DNA of 64,000 bases from Chromobacterium sp. ATCC 53434 (GCF_002848345.1 NZ_CP025429.1:1116001-1180000); one strand, 5' to 3'. Numbered from the stretch's first letter, positions 51,304 to 61,165 are shown. Program-made: numbers and translations. The notes: generated by a model not told the origin, from the sequence alone.

Positions 51304-54300
51304 CTAGAAGCCGCCGAAGCGGCTGCCTTGCGCGCCGCCGGCCGGCGCCGGCGGCGAGGTCGGCGCCTGGGCCGGCAGGTTTTGCCGCAGGTAGCGGATG
51401 GCCGCCTCCAGCTGGGCGTCCTCGCCGCGGAAGCTGGCCCACGGCGGATTGTCCACCTCGATGTCCGGCGTCACGCCGCGCCCCTCCACCACCCAGCTGC
51501 GCTTGCCGGCGTCGTCGACGAATTGCGGCATGCTGGCGGCGCGGGCGATGCCCTTGTCGCGCGTCTCGTTATTGTCGCTGAGCCACATGCCGGCGCCGGC
51601 GGTGCGCTCGCCTATCAGCGTGGCGATGCCCAGCCGTTGCAGGCCCAGCGCGAAGGTCTCGCCGTCCGAATAGGTGTCGCCGTCTATCAGCGCCACCACC
51701 TTGCCGCGGAAGGCGTGCGGCGGATTGGAGACGGCCGGCAGCTGGTTGCCCGGCTGCCACCATACCCAGACGCGGCGCAGCAGCTTTTCCAGCAGCCACT
51801 GGTCGATATTGCCGCCGTTGTTGCGGCGCAAGTCTATGATCAGCCCTTCGCGTTCGAACACCGGATAGTATTCGCGCGCCCAGCGCGCGGCGTCGGTCTT
51901 GCCCATCGCCTGCAGGTGCAGATAGCCGATGCGTCCCGCCGCCGCCTTCTCCACCCGCTGTCGGCGTTGTCCTTCCCAGCCCAGATAGCGCAGCTGGCGG
52001 TCGCGGCTCAGGTTGACCGGCTGGACGATGACCTGGCGGACGGCTTCGCCGCGGCCGACCTTCAGCAGAACCTGTTTGCCTGTCTGGCCCCGCAGCGCGC
52101 TGGCCAGCGCGTATTCGCTGGAGAGCGGCTGGCCGTTGATTTCGCGGATGACGTCGCCGACGCGGAGGTCGGCCTCCGGGCGCGCCAGCGGCGAGCGCTC
52201 CTCCAGCAGTTCGGCGTCGCCGCTCCAGATCGCGTCGATCCGCAGACCGCCGGCGACCGGGCTGAAGTCGGCCGCCAATTGGCCGACGTCGCCGGCCGAC
52301 GCGCCGTCGCGCAGGCCGACCTGGCTGTGCTGGATGCCGATTTCGGCGATCATCTGGGCGATCACGTCGTTCAATTCCTGGCGGCTGGTCACCTTGTCCA
52401 CCAGCGGCTCGAAACGACGCCGCGCCGCGTTCCAGTCGACCGCGCGCAGCGTGGCCAGATGCACGGTGTCGCGATGCATGCGCCAGGTGTCGGCGAAGAT
52501 CTGCCGCCATTCTGCGCGCGGATCCAGCGGCAGCGCCCAGTCCCTCAGGCTGACGGTGTGCTTGTCCAGCTCGGTCGGCAATTTGGCGGCGGCCGGCACC
52601 ACCAGCAGGCCGGGTTGGCCGGCGATTTCGCGCCGCAGCAGCAGGTGCTTGCGGTCGGCCGACAACCGGTACTCTTTGACGCCGTCGCTGAGGACCGCGG
52701 GCTTGGCCGGGGTCGGGTCCGGCGCCTCTATCGTCAGGCTCAGCAACTGCCGCTGCTCCGCTTCCGGCTTGTCGGCGCGGGTGAAGTACAGGCGCTTGGC
52801 GTCGACCTGCAGATTGTCGTAATTGCCCGGTTCCAGCGGCACCTCGTACAGCCGGCGGTTGGCGCCGGCGTCCAGTTTGACCAGCGCGGCCTTCTTGGCG
52901 GCCTTGTCGGCGCCGGCCGATTCGCCGTCCTGTTCGTCCTGTTCGTCCTTGCCGCCTTTCTCGTCGCCGGCGTTCTGGCGCGCCAGTTCGTCGCGCGGCT
53001 GGAACGGCCAGCGCGCGGCGGCGTCCAGCAGCAGGCCGTAGATCTTGGCCTGCTTGTTGAAGTAGGGGCCGGGATCGCGCTGGCCCCAGGGGCTGGACAC
53101 TTCCGAGTCGAGATTGCGGTCGCTGAGGAAGTACAGCACCTTGCCGTCCGGCGAGAAGGCCGGGCTGCGGGCGTGGTAGCGGTCGCTGGACAGCGCCTGG
53201 TGCGCGCCGCTGGCATCGTCGTATAGCCACAGCCGGCTGAAATCGTTGGCGGCGTCGGCGGCGTAGGCGAGGTAGCGGCTGTCCGGCGACCAGGCGAAAT
53301 CGGCGAACTCGCCCTGGTCCAGCTGGCGCAGCAGCTTCCTGGCGCCGCTGGCGGCATCCAGCCGCCACAGGCGTCGCTGGCCGTCGGCGTAGACCAGCTT
53401 TTTGCCGTCGGGGGAGAGGCTGGGTCGGTAGATCGGCGAGTCGCCGCCGCGGCTCAGCTGACGGGCGGGGCCGCCGCCGCGGGCGTCGACGCGCCAGAAT
53501 TCCTGTTCGCCGCTGCTGTCGCTGGTGATCAGCAGCGATTTGCCGTCGGCGGAGAAAAGCAGTTCGCGCGCGCGCTGGCCGCTGTCGGCCAGCACGTCGG
53601 CGCGGCGCCCGGCGCCGACCGGGAACACCGATACGAAACCGCGCGCGACGACGGCGATGCGGTCGCCGTTCGGCGATACCGCCAGCGCCGACAGATAAGG
53701 CGCCGGACTGGCGATCATCCGCGGCCGCAGCTGCTCGAAGTCGGAATTGAGCCGTATCGCCGGCGCGCGGTCGACGCCGGTCTGCGGATCGAGCACGTGG
53801 ATGGCGCCGGCGCGGGTATAGACGATGCGGTTGCCGGCGGCGGTGCGGGCCAGGCTGGCGCCGCGCACTTCGAAATCGCGGTAAGAAGTCAGCGGCCGGC
53901 TGTCGGCGAGCACGCCGTCGGCGGAGAGCCGCGCCTGCCACAGATTCAGCCGGCCGCCCTTGTCGCTGATGAAATAGGTCTGGTCGCCGTCGCACATCGG
54001 CTGGCGGCTGGTACCGGGGTGGCCCGGGAAGGCGGGCCTGGCCTCCCGGCCCGGCCGCCAGCTCCACAGCTGCTGCCGCTGGCCGCCGACATAGCCGACC
54101 ACATTGTCCGACGGTTGCGGCTGGCGGGCGAACAGCGTAGGCCGGCCCTCGGCGTCGAGACAGGCCTCGGCCGCCTGGGCCAGCGGCAGCGGCGCGCGTC
54201 GGCCGCTGGCCGGGTCCAGCAGGTAGAGCCGGGTGTCGGGCTTGCCGCTGTAGCGGCTGCTGGCGACCAGCACCCGGCCGTCCCGGCTCCAGCCCTCGAC

Positions 54301-54675
54301 CCGCACGCCTCGGTCGCCGTCCACCGTCAGGCGTCGGGTCGGGCCGCCGGCGGCCGGTATCAGATAGACCTCGGGCGCGCCGTCGTAACTGGCGACGAAG
54401 GCCAGCCAGCGGCCGTCGGCGGAAATCGCCGGCATGGCGGCGTCGACCGGGCCGCCGGTCAGCCGGCGCGCCACGCCGCCGTCGTAGGACACGCTCCACA
54501 ACTCGCCCTCGGCGGCGAAGACGATGCCGTCCGGTCCGGCGGCGGCCTGGCGGTAATAGCCGAGCGCGCCGTCGTCCACGGCGCTGGGCGCGGAGGGCAG
54601 GGCGGCGGACGCCTGGCCGAACAGGCTCAGCGCGAACAGACAGGGCGACAGCGGAAGCGGGATGCGGCGTACCAC
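51304..54675 (-). CDS. secreted Tricorn-like S41 protease
   Basis: 1123 residues. GTG 54675 is chosen because CGGAGA lies before it and the protein then starts with a signal peptide (PLPLSPCLFALSLFGQASA); an in-frame TTG at 54726 would spoil that. The N-terminal half has WD40/Tricorn-type beta-propeller blades (AISADGRWLAFVASYDGAPE; SPDGKKLVYADGQRRLWRLD). Then come a charged linker (about residues 565-605), a PDZ domain with RPEADLRVGDVIREINGQPL, and a C-terminal S41 protease domain with LIIDLRRNNGGNIDQWL and the serine in DGDTYSDGETFALGLQ. It degrades peptides in the periplasm or outside. The C-terminus is Gly/Ala/Pro-rich. Confidence 0.9.
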   Translation of the reverse strand: MVRRIPLPLSPCLFALSLFGQASAALPSAPSAVDDGALGYYRQAAAGPDGIVFAAEGELWSVSYDGGVARRLTGGPVDAAMPAISADGRWLAFVASYDGAPEVYLIPAAGGPTRRLTVDGDRGVRVEGWSRDGRVLVASSRYSGKPDTRLYLLDPASGRRAPLPLAQAAEACLDAEGRPTLFARQPQPSDNVVGYVGGQRQQLWSWRPGREARPAFPGHPGTSRQPMCDGDQTYFISDKGGRLNLWQARLSADGVLADSRPLTSYRDFEVRGASLARTAAGNRIVYTRAGAIHVLDPQTGVDRAPAIRLNSDFEQLRPRMIASPAPYLSALAVSPNGDRIAVVARGFVSVFPVGAGRRADVLADSGQRARELLFSADGKSLLITSDSSGEQEFWRVDARGGGPARQLSRGGDSPIYRPSLSPDGKKLVYADGQRRLWRLDAASGARKLLRQLDQGEFADFAWSPDSRYLAYAADAANDFSRLWLYDDASGAHQALSSDRYHARSPAFSPDGKVLYFLSDRNLDSEVSSPWGQRDPGPYFNKQAKIYGLLLDAAARWPFQPRDELARQNAGDEKGGKDEQDEQDGESAGADKAAKKAALVKLDAGANRRLYEVPLEPGNYDNLQVDAKRLYFTRADKPEAEQRQLLSLTIEAPDPTPAKPAVLSDGVKEYRLSADRKHLLLRREIAGQPGLLVVPAAAKLPTELDKHTVSLRDWALPLDPRAEWRQIFADTWRMHRDTVHLATLRAVDWNAARRRFEPLVDKVTSRQELNDVIAQMIAEIGIQHSQVGLRDGASAGDVGQLAADFSPVAGGLRIDAIWSGDAELLEERSPLARPEADLRVGDVIREINGQPLSSEYALASALRGQTGKQVLLKVGRGEAVRQVIVQPVNLSRDRQLRYLGWEGQRRQRVEKAAAGRIGYLHLQAMGKTDAARWAREYYPVFEREGLIIDLRRNNGGNIDQWLLEKLLRRVWVWWQPGNQLPAVSNPPHAFRGKVVALIDGDTYSDGETFALGLQRLGIATLIGERTAGAGMWLSDNNETRDKGIARAASMPQFVDDAGKRSWVVEGRGVTPDIEVDNPPWASFRGEDAQLEAAIRYLRQNLPAQAPTSPPAPAGGAQGSRFGGF

Positions 54676-54749
54676 GGCGATTCTCCGGATTGCTTGGACT
54701 GCGAACGAATGGCGATGATGCGGCAAAGCGCCATGGATGACAATGGCGT

Positions 54750-54783
54750 TAAAAATAAAACCGGCCGCGTCGGCGGCCGGTTT
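54750..54783 (-). terminator. terminator of the TonB-dependent receptor gene
   Basis: CCGGCCGC and GCGGCCGG form the stem; on the minus strand a T-rich tract (TTTTATTTTT) follows. It lies 36 bases past the receptor stop and just before the protease gene. Confidence 0.75.
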
Positions 54784-54818
54784 CGGCGGAGGGGCGGCGG
54801 CGAGCCGGCCGGGAGCGC

Positions 54819-57170
54819 TTACATGTCGACCGACAGCGTCACGGCGACGCTGCGCGGCGCGCCCAGGTTGTAGCGCACGGTGTCGGCGGCGTTGACCTTG
54901 TACGAGCTCGGAATGCGGTAGCTGGTGCTGAACAAATTGCTGAGGTTCAGCTTCAGCGTCGGATTCTTCAGCATGCCCATATTGCCGAAGCGGTAGCCGG
55001 CATCCAGGTCCACCGTCGTGTATTCCGGCACCACCTCGTCGTTGACCAGGGTGGCGAACTGCTTGCCGGTGTGCTTGACGTCGGTGCGGACATACCAGGC
55101 GCCCGGCGAGTATTGCAGCGACAGCGCGGCCATCCAGCGCGGCGTCATCGGGAAGTCGTTGCCCTGGGTCTGCAGCATGGTGTTGTTGCCGGACGGGTCC
55201 TTCCAGTTCAGATTGTTCTGGATCTCGCTGTGGTTGCTGGTGAACGAGGCGTAGGCGCTCCAGCCCTTGACCGGCACGGTGCCCAGTTCGATCTCGCCGC
55301 CCCAGGTATGCACGCCGCCGGCGTTGATGTTCACCGATTTCAGCGTCACCGGGTCATAGGAGTTGGCCTGGCGGTTGCGGAAGTCCACGTTGAACAGCGA
55401 GCCGCTGAGCGTCACGATGTCGCCCTGCCAGCGGTAGCCCAGGTCGGTATTGACCGAGGTTTCCGGCACCACGTCGTTGGTCATCACCACTTGGCCGTTG
55501 ACCACCTGCACATTGCCGTTGCTGCTGCTGTAGGCGTAGTTCGGCACCGCGCGGTAGTTCTTGGTGATGTTGAAGAACACTTGCTGCTTGGGCGCCAGGT
55601 AGTAGCGCATGCCGAAGCTGGGCAGGGTTTCGCGGTAGGTCTTGTTGATCGTGTAGTCGTAGGCCGCCGCGCAGGTCTTGCTGGAGGCGCCGCAGCCGTC
55701 GTTGGCGTGGTTGGTGAACTCGCGCTTGATCTGCGGCGTGCGCAGGCCGGCGTTGATGCCGAGGCGGTCGTCCAGGAAGTTGAACGTGCCGATGGCGAAC
55801 AGCTGGGTGGCGGTGCTGACGGTTTCCCAGTCGCGATACTGGTACAGACTGCCGTCTGGACGGGTGACCAGATTGGACTGCATCCACGGGTCCTGCGGGC
55901 TGCCGTCGGCGTTGGTCAGGCTCTCCGGACCGGTCTGGATGTGCTGGGCCCGCTCGTACCATACGCCGGCCTGCAGCAGGTGGTTGCCCAGGCTCTGCTC
56001 CATGGTGACGGTGATGCCGGGGCGGCGGGTGCGGGTGATGCTGCTGCCGTTGACCACGATGGTGTCCAGCGTGTCGCCGTCGCCGTTCAAGTCCTTGGCG
56101 GCCGTGTCGGTATGGGTGGACTTGTTCAGGAAGGCGCTCTCGGACTGGGTCTGCTGGCTGGTGGCGCCGCCGTAGCCGTACCAGAAGTAGGGCTGGATCT
56201 TGACGCGGGTGTCTGGACCGAGCTTCAACACGGCGTCCACCTTGGCGATCACGTTCTCGAACGGGTTTTGCTGCAGCTGGTAGTAGGCGGGGGTCGGGCC
56301 GGTTTCCTTCTGCGCGGTGCCGTTTTTCGGCGTCAGATGGCCGGGAATGAAGCTGGTGGCGTAATCGTAGCCGTAACCGGTCTGCTGCAGCTGCTGCAGC
56401 GTCGGGGTGCCGAAGGCATTGCCGATCTGGCGGTTGTACAGCACGGACGCGTTGATGTAGCCGCCGCTGAAGTCATAGCGGATGCCGGTGTCGACGTGGT
56501 CGCGCTTCATGCCGCCGGCGCCTTTCCACTTGTCGGTTTCGCTGTGCGAATAGCTGGCGAAGGCGCGGGCCTTGCCGTCGGCGAACAGGCCGGTGTCGCC
56601 GCGGATATAGGTGCGCTGCAGGCTGTTGCTGCCCAGGCTTTGGGCGAAGCGCACGCGGCGCTCCTTTTCCGGATCGCAGGTGACGAAGCTCATATTGCCG
56701 CCGCTGGCGCCCATGTGCGGCGCGTCGGTGTCGCTGGAGCCCTGGGTGACCGAGCCCTGGCACAGGTTTTCCAGGTCGACGAATTCCTGCGGATACACAT
56801 TGTAGCTGCCGGAGTCGTTGACCGGCACGCCGTTGATGGTGACGCCGATCTGGTCGGAGTTGAAGCCGCGTATGGTCAGCGCGCCGCCGAACATGCCGGT
56901 GTTGTCCTGGCTGGACGCGTTGACGCCGGGCAACATATTGATGCCCTGGTAGATGTTCGAGGTCGGGCTTTGTTTCTCCAGCGCGGCCTTGCTGACGTCG
57001 CTGCGCGCGCGCGCGCCTTCCTGTTGCTGCAGCAAGCCGACTCCCAGCTTGTCGCCGGCGCCGGTGATGGTGACGGTTTCCAGCTGGGTGCTGTCCGCCA
57101 GCGCGGCCGGACTGCTCAGCGCGGCCAGGACCGCGAGCGCGACGGGGCGCAGATAGTGAGGTTGTTTCAT
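54819..57170 (-). CDS. TonB-dependent outer-membrane receptor
   Basis: 783 residues. A signal peptide ends near AALADS. The TonB box is probably ETVTITG, the plug domain includes NMLPGVNASSQDNTGMFGGA and TIRGFNSDQIGVTINGVPVN, and the 22-strand barrel ends with the typical SVAVTLSVDM. The ligand is not readable: siderophores, cobalamin or sugars are all possible. No Fur box could be defined with confidence in the 524-base upstream region. The leftward protease gene starts 143 bases after the stop and may or may not be related. Confidence 0.9.
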   Translation of the reverse strand: MKQPHYLRPVALAVLAALSSPAALADSTQLETVTITGAGDKLGVGLLQQQEGARARSDVSKAALEKQSPTSNIYQGINMLPGVNASSQDNTGMFGGALTIRGFNSDQIGVTINGVPVNDSGSYNVYPQEFVDLENLCQGSVTQGSSDTDAPHMGASGGNMSFVTCDPEKERRVRFAQSLGSNSLQRTYIRGDTGLFADGKARAFASYSHSETDKWKGAGGMKRDHVDTGIRYDFSGGYINASVLYNRQIGNAFGTPTLQQLQQTGYGYDYATSFIPGHLTPKNGTAQKETGPTPAYYQLQQNPFENVIAKVDAVLKLGPDTRVKIQPYFWYGYGGATSQQTQSESAFLNKSTHTDTAAKDLNGDGDTLDTIVVNGSSITRTRRPGITVTMEQSLGNHLLQAGVWYERAQHIQTGPESLTNADGSPQDPWMQSNLVTRPDGSLYQYRDWETVSTATQLFAIGTFNFLDDRLGINAGLRTPQIKREFTNHANDGCGASSKTCAAAYDYTINKTYRETLPSFGMRYYLAPKQQVFFNITKNYRAVPNYAYSSSNGNVQVVNGQVVMTNDVVPETSVNTDLGYRWQGDIVTLSGSLFNVDFRNRQANSYDPVTLKSVNINAGGVHTWGGEIELGTVPVKGWSAYASFTSNHSEIQNNLNWKDPSGNNTMLQTQGNDFPMTPRWMAALSLQYSPGAWYVRTDVKHTGKQFATLVNDEVVPEYTTVDLDAGYRFGNMGMLKNPTLKLNLSNLFSTSYRIPSSYKVNAADTVRYNLGAPRSVAVTLSVDM

Positions 57171-57694
57171 TCTATTTTCCTGTTTTGAGCCAGATACGTG
57201 GTTTTAATGCTTTTGTCTTGTCGGGTGGGGCGGCCTGGGCGTGCTGAAAGCAAGCTGTCCGCAGGCCAGAGCGGCTATGTCGCCGTTCGGCTTGTGCAGC
57301 AGGCAGCGCTCATGTCGGGCTCGATGGAAAACGGGGAGCGGAGGCGGCTCCCGGCCCTTCTGGCGGGATGAACATATTTTGCCTTGAAAGTAATTTCGAA
57401 AGCGGCAAATCTAGTTGAACGTCATTTCATTTTCAATAAATGATCATTGCAAAAATAATAAATAAATATGTCTTTATATTAAATTTGATGCTTTTGGGGA
57501 GTGAAGTGTGTCGACTCGTGTCGACTTTTCGATCCGGGAGCGGGCATGAAGGAAAGATGCTTTTCTTTTATGCTTCAGGCATTTGCGGCCAGGCAGGCCG
57601 AAGAGGCGGGAATGGCGGAACGGGGGCGCCGGCACCGGCTTGCGGCGCGGCGTCCCCGGAGACGGGACGGAATCGTGGGAGGGGAACGGGAGGC
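57171..57694. promoter_or_regulatory. long gap with receptor promoter region
   Basis: 524 bases without a convincing gene. The middle part (about 57400-57500) is strongly AT-rich, with AATGATCATT as a palindrome at 57437-57446, and probably carries the receptor promoter and an operator. To the left of it, GGGAGC...GCTCCC can form a hairpin. The stretch from 57540 to 57694 is the 3' region of the lpxH gene. The upstream half is rich in GC and looks like ordinary leader. Confidence 0.4.
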
Positions 57695-58420
57695 TCAGCC
57701 GCCCAGCGGCAGCGCCTGGATGCCGGCGTCGTCCAGCAGCAGATAGCCGCCGGCATCGCCGTGCCAGTCCCGGATCACCCAGCGTTCGGCATGGTTGTCG
57801 CCGGCCTGGTGCCGGTGGTGGCCGGGGCGGTGAGTGTGGCCGTGGATCAGCGTCGGCCAATCGTGGGCGGCCAGCAGTTCCCGCACGGTGGTCTCGGTGA
57901 CGTCGGAAATGGCGCTCAGGCCGTTGGCCTGCTTGTTCATTTCGCTTTGCGCGCGCGCGTGGCGGGCGATGGCGTGGCGCTCGGCCAGCGGTCTGGCCAG
58001 CATCGCTTGCTGCCACTCGGGGCTGCGGCTGACGGCGCGGAACTGCTGGTAGGCGGCATCGTCGGCGCACAGCGCGTCGCCGTGGCTGAGCAGGATGCGC
58101 CGGCCATGGGCCTCGATCAGCGTCGGGTCGTCCAGCAGCCTGGCGCCGCTGCGGGTCTCGAAGCCGGTGCCGAACAGGAAATCGCGGTTGCCGCGCATCA
58201 CGAACAGCGGCGTCTCGGCGGCGAAGGCGCGCAGCGCCGCCAGCGCCTCCTCCAGATACGGCGAATCGTCGTCGTCGCCCACCCAGTATTCGAACAGGTC
58301 GCCCAGGATGTACAGCGCCGCTATCCGGCCGCGCCAGCCGGCGAGCGTGTCAAGGAACAGCCGGGTGAGCGCCGGCGTGTCGTCGGCGAGGTGCAGATCG
58401 GAAATGAAATGGATGGCCAT
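57695..58420 (-). CDS. lpxH: UDP-2,3-diacylglucosamine diphosphatase
   Basis: 241 residues. The calcineurin-like metal sites are complete: Asp8/His10 in ISDLHLADD, ILGDLFEYWVGDDDDS, VMRGNRDFLFG, LLSHGDALCADD and LIHGHTHRPGHH. It cleaves UDP-2,3-diacylglucosamine to lipid X in lipid A synthesis, at the membrane surface. It lies 66 bases after ppiB, with a GC-rich hairpin between them; this ppiB-lpxH order is common in the betaproteobacteria. Confidence 0.94.
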   Translation of the reverse strand: MAIHFISDLHLADDTPALTRLFLDTLAGWRGRIAALYILGDLFEYWVGDDDDSPYLEEALAALRAFAAETPLFVMRGNRDFLFGTGFETRSGARLLDDPTLIEAHGRRILLSHGDALCADDAAYQQFRAVSRSPEWQQAMLARPLAERHAIARHARAQSEMNKQANGLSAISDVTETTVRELLAAHDWPTLIHGHTHRPGHHRHQAGDNHAERWVIRDWHGDAGGYLLLDDAGIQALPLGG

Positions 58421-58446
58421 GGCTGCGTTTGACTGGGATGAACGAA

Positions 58447-58469
58447 AGCCGGAGCGGGGCGCTCCGGCT
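58447..58469 (-). other. intergenic stem-loop between ppiB and lpxH
   Basis: AGCCGGAGC-GGGGC-GCTCCGGCT can form a nine-pair stem, with no T-run. It may set the relative level of the two genes by protecting or ending part of the transcripts. Confidence 0.4.
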
Positions 58470-58486
58470 GCGTGCGAGCGGCGTGC

Positions 58487-58978
58487 TTAGACGATTTCGG
58501 CCTTTTCCAGCACGACCGGATCGACCGGCACGTCCTGGTGCATGCCGTTGCGGCCGGTGCGGACGGTCTTGATGCGGTCGACGACTTCCTGGCCGGCGAC
58601 GACCTGGCCGAACACGGCGTAACCCCAGCCCTGGCTGCTTTCCGACTTGAAGTCGAGGAAGTCGTTGTCGGAGACGTTGATGAAGAACTGCGCCGACGCG
58701 GAGTGCGGGTCCATCGTGCGGGCCATCGCGACGGTGTAGGTCTTGTTGGACAGGCCGTTGTTGGCCTCGTTCTGGATCGGATCCTGAGTCGGCTTCTGGT
58801 TCATGTCGGCGTCGAAGCCGCCGCCCTGGATCATGAAGCCGTTGATCACGCGATGGAAGACGGTGCCGTCGTAATGGCCGCTCTTCACGTATTGCTCGAA
58901 GTTGGCGGCGGTTTGCGGCGCCTTCTCGTGGTTCAGTTCCAGCGTGATTTCGCCGAAGTTGGTCGTCAGTTTGATCAT
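58487..58978 (-). CDS. ppiB: cytoplasmic peptidyl-prolyl cis-trans isomerase B
   Basis: 163 residues, cyclophilin type without signal peptide. Active-site stretches are [20 protein letters not shown] and [17 protein letters not shown]. It speeds proline cis-trans isomerisation in the cytosol. It follows the ppiA gene by 36 bases in the same direction, and the two proteins share most active-site motifs, so they are probably an old duplication. Confidence 0.94.
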   Translation of the reverse strand: MIKLTTNFGEITLELNHEKAPQTAANFEQYVKSGHYDGTVFHRVINGFMIQGGGFDADMNQKPTQDPIQNEANNGLSNKTYTVAMARTMDPHSASAQFFINVSDNDFLDFKSESSQGWGYAVFGQVVAGQEVVDRIKTVRTGRNGMHQDVPVDPVVLEKAEIV

Positions 58979-59014
58979 GGTGTTTTCCTTAGTGCTGCAG
59001 CCGCAGGCGCGGCC

Positions 59015-59572
59015 TTACGGTTTGACGGTGACTTTCTGGATGACGATGGGTTCGAACGGCACGTCGTCCATGCCGTTCATGCTGCCGGTGCGCGTCTTGG
59101 CGATCCGGTTGACCACATCCATCCCCTTGGTGACCTTGCCGAACACCGCGTAGCCGGCGCCCTGCGGCGTCGACGACTTGTAGTTCAGGAAGTCGTTGCC
59201 GGCGACGTTGATGAAGAACTGGGCGGTGGCGGAATTGGGATCGGCGGTCCGCGCCATCGCGATGGTGCCGACATCGTTCTTCAGCCCGTTGCCGGCCTCG
59301 TTGGCGATGGGCGCGCGCGTCGGCTTCTGGTTGAGCTTGGTGTCGAAGCCGCCGCCCTGAATCATGAAGCCGTCGATCACGCGATGGAACACCGTGCCGT
59401 TGTAATGGCCGGCCTTGGCGTAGGCGACGAAATTGGCCACGCTCTTCGGCGCGCGGGCCTGGTCCAGCGTGATTTCGATATTGCCCTTGTTGGTGCTCAT
59501 TTCCACCACCGGAGCGGCCAGCGCCAGCGCCGGCAGCATGGCCAGGGTCAGACTGCAGATCAGTTTCTTCAT
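59015..59572 (-). CDS. ppiA: periplasmic peptidyl-prolyl cis-trans isomerase A
   Basis: 185 residues. A signal peptide (KKLICSLTLAMLPALALAAP) precedes the cyclophilin domain, with [20 protein letters not shown] and NSATAQFFINVAGNDFLN. It assists folding in the periplasm. It is the first gene of the ppiA-ppiB-lpxH run. The 261-base gap before it, to the FadL gene at 59834, holds divergent promoters but no gene. Confidence 0.93.
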   Translation of the reverse strand: MKKLICSLTLAMLPALALAAPVVEMSTNKGNIEITLDQARAPKSVANFVAYAKAGHYNGTVFHRVIDGFMIQGGGFDTKLNQKPTRAPIANEAGNGLKNDVGTIAMARTADPNSATAQFFINVAGNDFLNYKSSTPQGAGYAVFGKVTKGMDVVNRIAKTRTGSMNGMDDVPFEPIVIQKVTVKP

Positions 59573-59833
59573 GATCGGGAGCGATGCCTCGCTGAGGAAG
59601 TCGGGGCTGGAATTCTAGCACAGGCCGCCGCGGCGATTGCGCCGGCGCTCGGCAGGGTCTTCGGCGTCGATCGCGCCAACTTAACGGACGCTAACGACTT
59701 TGTGTGTTTTTGTTGCGAAGCGGATGGTTCGAGTTTAGACTCCAGCGCCTAAAAAGATGCGGGCGCTATCTACTTATCATCGCCGACGCCATTGGGCGCC
59801 GGCTCCGCCCGCGCAAACAGGAAACACAATAAT

Positions 59834-61165
59834 ATGCATCCGCTTCTCCGCCCCCGCTTGCTGCCTTGCGCCGTCGCCGCGCTGTTCACCGCCGCTCCCG
59901 CCGTCCAGGCCGCCGGTTTTCAGCTGACCGAGCAGAGCGTCGCCGGACTGGGCCGCGCCTACGCCGGCGCCGGCGTCGCCGGCGACGACCTGTCCGCCGT
60001 GTTCTACAATCCGGCCGGCATGACCCTGCTGTCCGGCACCCGCGTCCAGGGTGGCGCCACCTACGCCGAAATCGACGCGCCGTTCCACGGCAGCAATACC
60101 AGCACCACGGTGAATCCGCTGACGCGCCAAGTCGTCGGCGTCAGCGCCGGCGCGGCCAACGACAACGGCCGCGCGCCGGGCGAATTCATTCCCCACGCCT
60201 ATCTGACCCACCAGCTCAGCGACAAGCTGTACGCCGGCATCGGCCTGACCACGCCGTTCGGCCTCGGCGCGCGCTACAGCGACAACTGGGGCGGCCGCGA
60301 CAACGGCATCTCCAGCTCCATCAAGACGCTGGACATCAATCCGTCGCTGGCCTACAAGCTGGACGAGCGCTGGAGCTTCGGCGCCGGCGTGTCGGCCCAG
60401 TACGCGAAGGCGCATCTGAAGAAGGGCGCCTACCTGCCAGGCGCTACCGGCGAGATCAAGGCCGACAGCTGGGGCTTCGGCTACAACCTGGGCGTGATGT
60501 ATTCGTATGGCCCGGACAGCCGCGTCGGCCTGTCCTACCGTTCCAAGATTCATCACCAGGCCGAGGGCGACTACATCAATTCCGGCTTCCCGACCCAGGG
60601 CGCGCTGGCGCCGCTGGGCCTGAAGCTGAACGGCACCTTCGCCGGCTCGGCCGATGTGACCGCGCCGGAATCGCTGCTGTTGAGCGGCTATCACAAGCTG
60701 AACGGCAAGTTCGCCGTCGGCGCCGCAGCGCGCTGGACCCACTGGAGCCGCTTCGACCAACTGGTGATCAAGGGCAGCCCGGCCTTCGGCCCGATCGACA
60801 CCACCACCCGCATCGACAACCACTGGAAGAACAGCTGGATGCTGTCGCTGGGCGGCGACTACTTCTACAACGACGCGCTGACGCTGCGCGCCGGTCTCGG
60901 CTATGAAACCACGCCGGTGCCGAACGCCCAGCACCGCAACGCGCTGATTCCGGACGCCGACCGCGTCTGGCTGAGCCTGGGCGGCAGCTACCAGATCAAC
61001 AAGCAGGCCCGCGTCGACCTCGGCTACGCCTATTTGCGCGCCGTCGGCGACACCAAGATAGACAATAACTCGCAAAGCCCGTTCGGCAGCCGCAGCCGGC
61101 TGCAGGGCGAGTATTCGTCGATCACCGGCCATCTGCTCGGCCTGCAGATGCAGTACCGCTTCTGA
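59834..61165 (+). CDS. FadL/OmpP1/TodX-type outer-membrane transporter
   Basis: 443 residues. A signal peptide ends AAPAVQAAG, followed by the FadL hatch (FQLTEQSVAGLGRAYAGAGV) and the conserved VFYNPAGMTLL. The C-terminus is YRF, as expected for a barrel. FadL-type channels take up long-chain fatty acids or hydrophobic aromatics; the substrate here is not determined. ATG 59834 is chosen over 59792 because it gives a normal signal peptide. A strong terminator follows. Confidence 0.92.
   Translation: MHPLLRPRLLPCAVAALFTAAPAVQAAGFQLTEQSVAGLGRAYAGAGVAGDDLSAVFYNPAGMTLLSGTRVQGGATYAEIDAPFHGSNTSTTVNPLTRQVVGVSAGAANDNGRAPGEFIPHAYLTHQLSDKLYAGIGLTTPFGLGARYSDNWGGRDNGISSSIKTLDINPSLAYKLDERWSFGAGVSAQYAKAHLKKGAYLPGATGEIKADSWGFGYNLGVMYSYGPDSRVGLSYRSKIHHQAEGDYINSGFPTQGALAPLGLKLNGTFAGSADVTAPESLLLSGYHKLNGKFAVGAAARWTHWSRFDQLVIKGSPAFGPIDTTTRIDNHWKNSWMLSLGGDYFYNDALTLRAGLGYETTPVPNAQHRNALIPDADRVWLSLGGSYQINKQARVDLGYAYLRAVGDTKIDNNSQSPFGSRSRLQGEYSSITGHLLGLQMQYRF

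Noticed and set aside
51569..54499. A 976-codon open frame on the minus strand inside the Tricorn-like gene
   Set aside because: It is an Arg/Pro/Ala-rich shadow caused by high GC content. The frame at 51304-54675 has a signal peptide and conserved domains.
55071..57188. A 705-codon open frame on the plus strand opposite the TonB-dependent receptor
   Set aside because: The translation is low-complexity Val/Ala/Gly with no domain, whereas the receptor on the other strand has plug and barrel motifs from end to end.
57430..57460. A possible Fur box before the TonB-dependent receptor
   Set aside because: AATGATCATT is palindromic, but the stretch does not match the 19-base Fur consensus well enough to name it.
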